Positions 5,084 to 6,088 of a DNA stretch of 6,088 bases are shown here, in pieces (position 1 is the stretch's first letter; the number at the start of each line of letters is the position of its first letter). This DNA is from an uncultured Campylobacter sp. (GTDB lineage: Bacteria; Campylobacterota; Campylobacteria; Campylobacterales; Campylobacteraceae): positions 1 to 6,088 of the forward strand of contig NZ_CALHVM010000068.1 in the NCBI RefSeq assembly GCF_938039205.1, given 5' to 3'. Position numbers and translations under genes: made by a program. The notes under the pieces are model-generated. The model was not told the DNA's origin. It saw nothing but the letters and a program-made list of their open reading frames with translations, and searched no databases.

Positions 5084-6088
5084 TTAATTCTGCCAGATAT
5101 TTTCGTTTAATTTTAGACTTTTTACTATGGATAGAAAGAATAAAAGCTCGTGCTTGATAGACGCGGCAGGACCTGCGCTAAGTACGCTGCGATCTACGCT
5201 AGGCTCGAAGCTATCGTGTCCCGTGTGGATGAAAATGCAGATGTTTCTATCCGAAAAGCTTAATCTGATCGGTCCGCCGGCACCGCTTCTAAAGCGAAGC
5301 AAGCGCCGCATAAAGGCGGGCGTGAGGGCGTACATTGCAGACACGGCATCGGCGCTATATACGCTAAACGCGGAGCTAAACTCGCTATCGTCCATCGCGA
5401 TCTTCTTAAGTCCGCCGAGTGTTGGTCTCGCGCTGAGCGAAGGCAGGATCACCGCCACCGAGTTTACGCGCTTTTTAAATTCTGCGTAGAAAAAGATCCC
5501 CCTGCTGCTACGTCGTTCGTCAGTATGAGTCACGCATACATCCGCAAAGCTGAAAAATACTCCGTCATAAACGCCGGAAATTTTATCTTCGCAATCAAAA
5601 TAGCTTATGCCGTCCACAAATAGGCCGCTAGCGCGCAGATACGCCGGCCTAAACGAGCCTGAAATTTCGTAGCGATAACCTAGGCTCGCGATATAAGGCG
5701 CGATATATTGGTGTTTAAAGGCGCGGACGAATTTTTTGGATCTGTTGTGTTTGATCCGCTCCAGTGCGGCATCCGCGATATTAAACAAAGAAAGGCAGAT
5801 GGTTACGAGTGCGATGATGAAGCGTAAGGCATCATTCTCGCACATTTCTACGCCTTTGGCAAGTATCCCCAGCAAGATGCAAAAGATAAATACGCGCATT
5901 ATATTTGCATCTTTATTCACTACTCTATAAGAGATGCTGCCGCAGCTAAATGCCACTATGATCCAGCAGAGGCCCATTGCTGCATTTTGATCTCTAAAAT
6001 TGAAAAATAGCCACAGCGCCGAGGCCAGCACCGCTAGTGCTATTATCGAAAACGCCGTGCCTTTGCGCTGCTCCGCCTCATCCAGGAT
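5084..6088 (-). CDS. DUF3137 family membrane protein, 5' end outside the window
   Basis: The frame is open to the right edge (334 codons). A GTG at 6031 is a possible start, but it falls inside a hydrophobic segment that begins upstream (AFSIIALAVLASALWLFF) after a charged stretch (LDEAEQRKG). The true start is therefore probably beyond 6088 and the gene is partial only because of the window. Four hydrophobic segments occupy the N-terminal third. They are followed by a soluble domain with DUF3137 hallmarks: SGLFVDGISYFDCEDKISG, FSFADVCVTH, RGIFFYAEFKK, then MDDSEFSSAFSVYSADAV, YALTPAFMRRLL and IRLSFSDRNICIFI with DSFEPS near the end. The C-terminus KLNENIWQN also fits. The function of the family is not established; members are bacterial membrane proteins. 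It is co-directional with the lipid genes but 517 bp upstream, so operon membership is uncertain. Confidence 0.85.
   Translation of the reverse strand: MLDEAEQRKGTAFSIIALAVLASALWLFFNFRDQNAAMGLCWIIVAFSCGSISYRVVNKDANIMRVFIFCILLGILAKGVEMCENDALRFIIALVTICLSLFNIADAALERIKHNRSKKFVRAFKHQYIAPYIASLGYRYEISGSFRPAYLRASGLFVDGISYFDCEDKISGVYDGVFFSFADVCVTHTDERRSSRGIFFYAEFKKRVNSVAVILPSLSARPTLGGLKKIAMDDSEFSSAFSVYSADAVSAMYALTPAFMRRLLRFRSGAGGPIRLSFSDRNICIFIHTGHDSFEPSVDRSVLSAGPAASIKHELLFFLSIVKSLKLNENIWQN

Noticed and set aside
5127..5489. Plus-strand frame of 120 codons
   Set aside because: It is antisense to the conserved DUF3137 domain.
1..6088. Frequent CTAG tetramers, often as GCTAGC
   Set aside because: A hand count of about 24 equals the chance expectation for this base composition. 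It merely lacks the avoidance seen in enteric bacteria.

Overview
The window looks like a chromosomal segment from one of the higher-GC oral Campylobacter species (the C. rectus / C. showae / C. curvus / C. gracilis type). This is inferred from the protein content, from codon use rich in AGC, CTA and AAA, and from the very frequent hexamer AAATTT in YYAAATTTRR context. The species call is an inference. Every convincing gene is on the minus strand, so transcription runs from high to low coordinates.

Layout in transcription order: (1) 6088-5084, a DUF3137 membrane protein whose start lies outside the window; (2) 5083-4567, a 517-bp gap holding an imperfect inverted repeat and a possible broken small membrane-protein gene on the plus strand; (3) 4566-3964, a YnbA-like CDP-alcohol phosphatidyltransferase; (4) 3963-3500, a 464-bp gap with a TATAAT box and no gene I believe; (5) 3499-2861, a PlsC-family acyltransferase; (6) 2880-2413, a spacer crowded with AAATTT motifs that happens to be, or encodes, a 155-codon low-complexity ORF; (7) 2416-1487, a YnbB-like CdsA-family cytidylyltransferase; (8) 1479-925, a secreted DUF1287 protein; (9) 886 to the left edge, a YnbC-like alpha/beta hydrolase, cut off at its C-terminal side.

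Genes 3, 7 and 9 match from memory the uncharacterised E. coli ynbA-ynbB-ynbC series, in the same order, with an acyltransferase and a DUF1287 protein inserted between them. Together they read as an accessory phospholipid pathway. The acyltransferase would make phosphatidic acid, the CdsA-like enzyme CDP-diacylglycerol, and the YnbA-like enzyme would transfer the phosphatidyl group to an unknown alcohol. The YnbC-like hydrolase would act on the product or a precursor. The product lipid is not known to me. The YnbA-like enzyme carries Asn at two of the four Asp positions of the family motif, which suggests unusual chemistry.

The most unusual DNA-level feature is the AAATTT motif. I count about 43 copies by hand against about 2 expected from base composition, with two dense clusters. 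One cluster (518-779) is inside the hydrolase gene, where it builds a roughly 100-residue insert with an 11-residue (33-bp) period. The other (2434-2836) fills the space between the acyltransferase and cytidylyltransferase genes.
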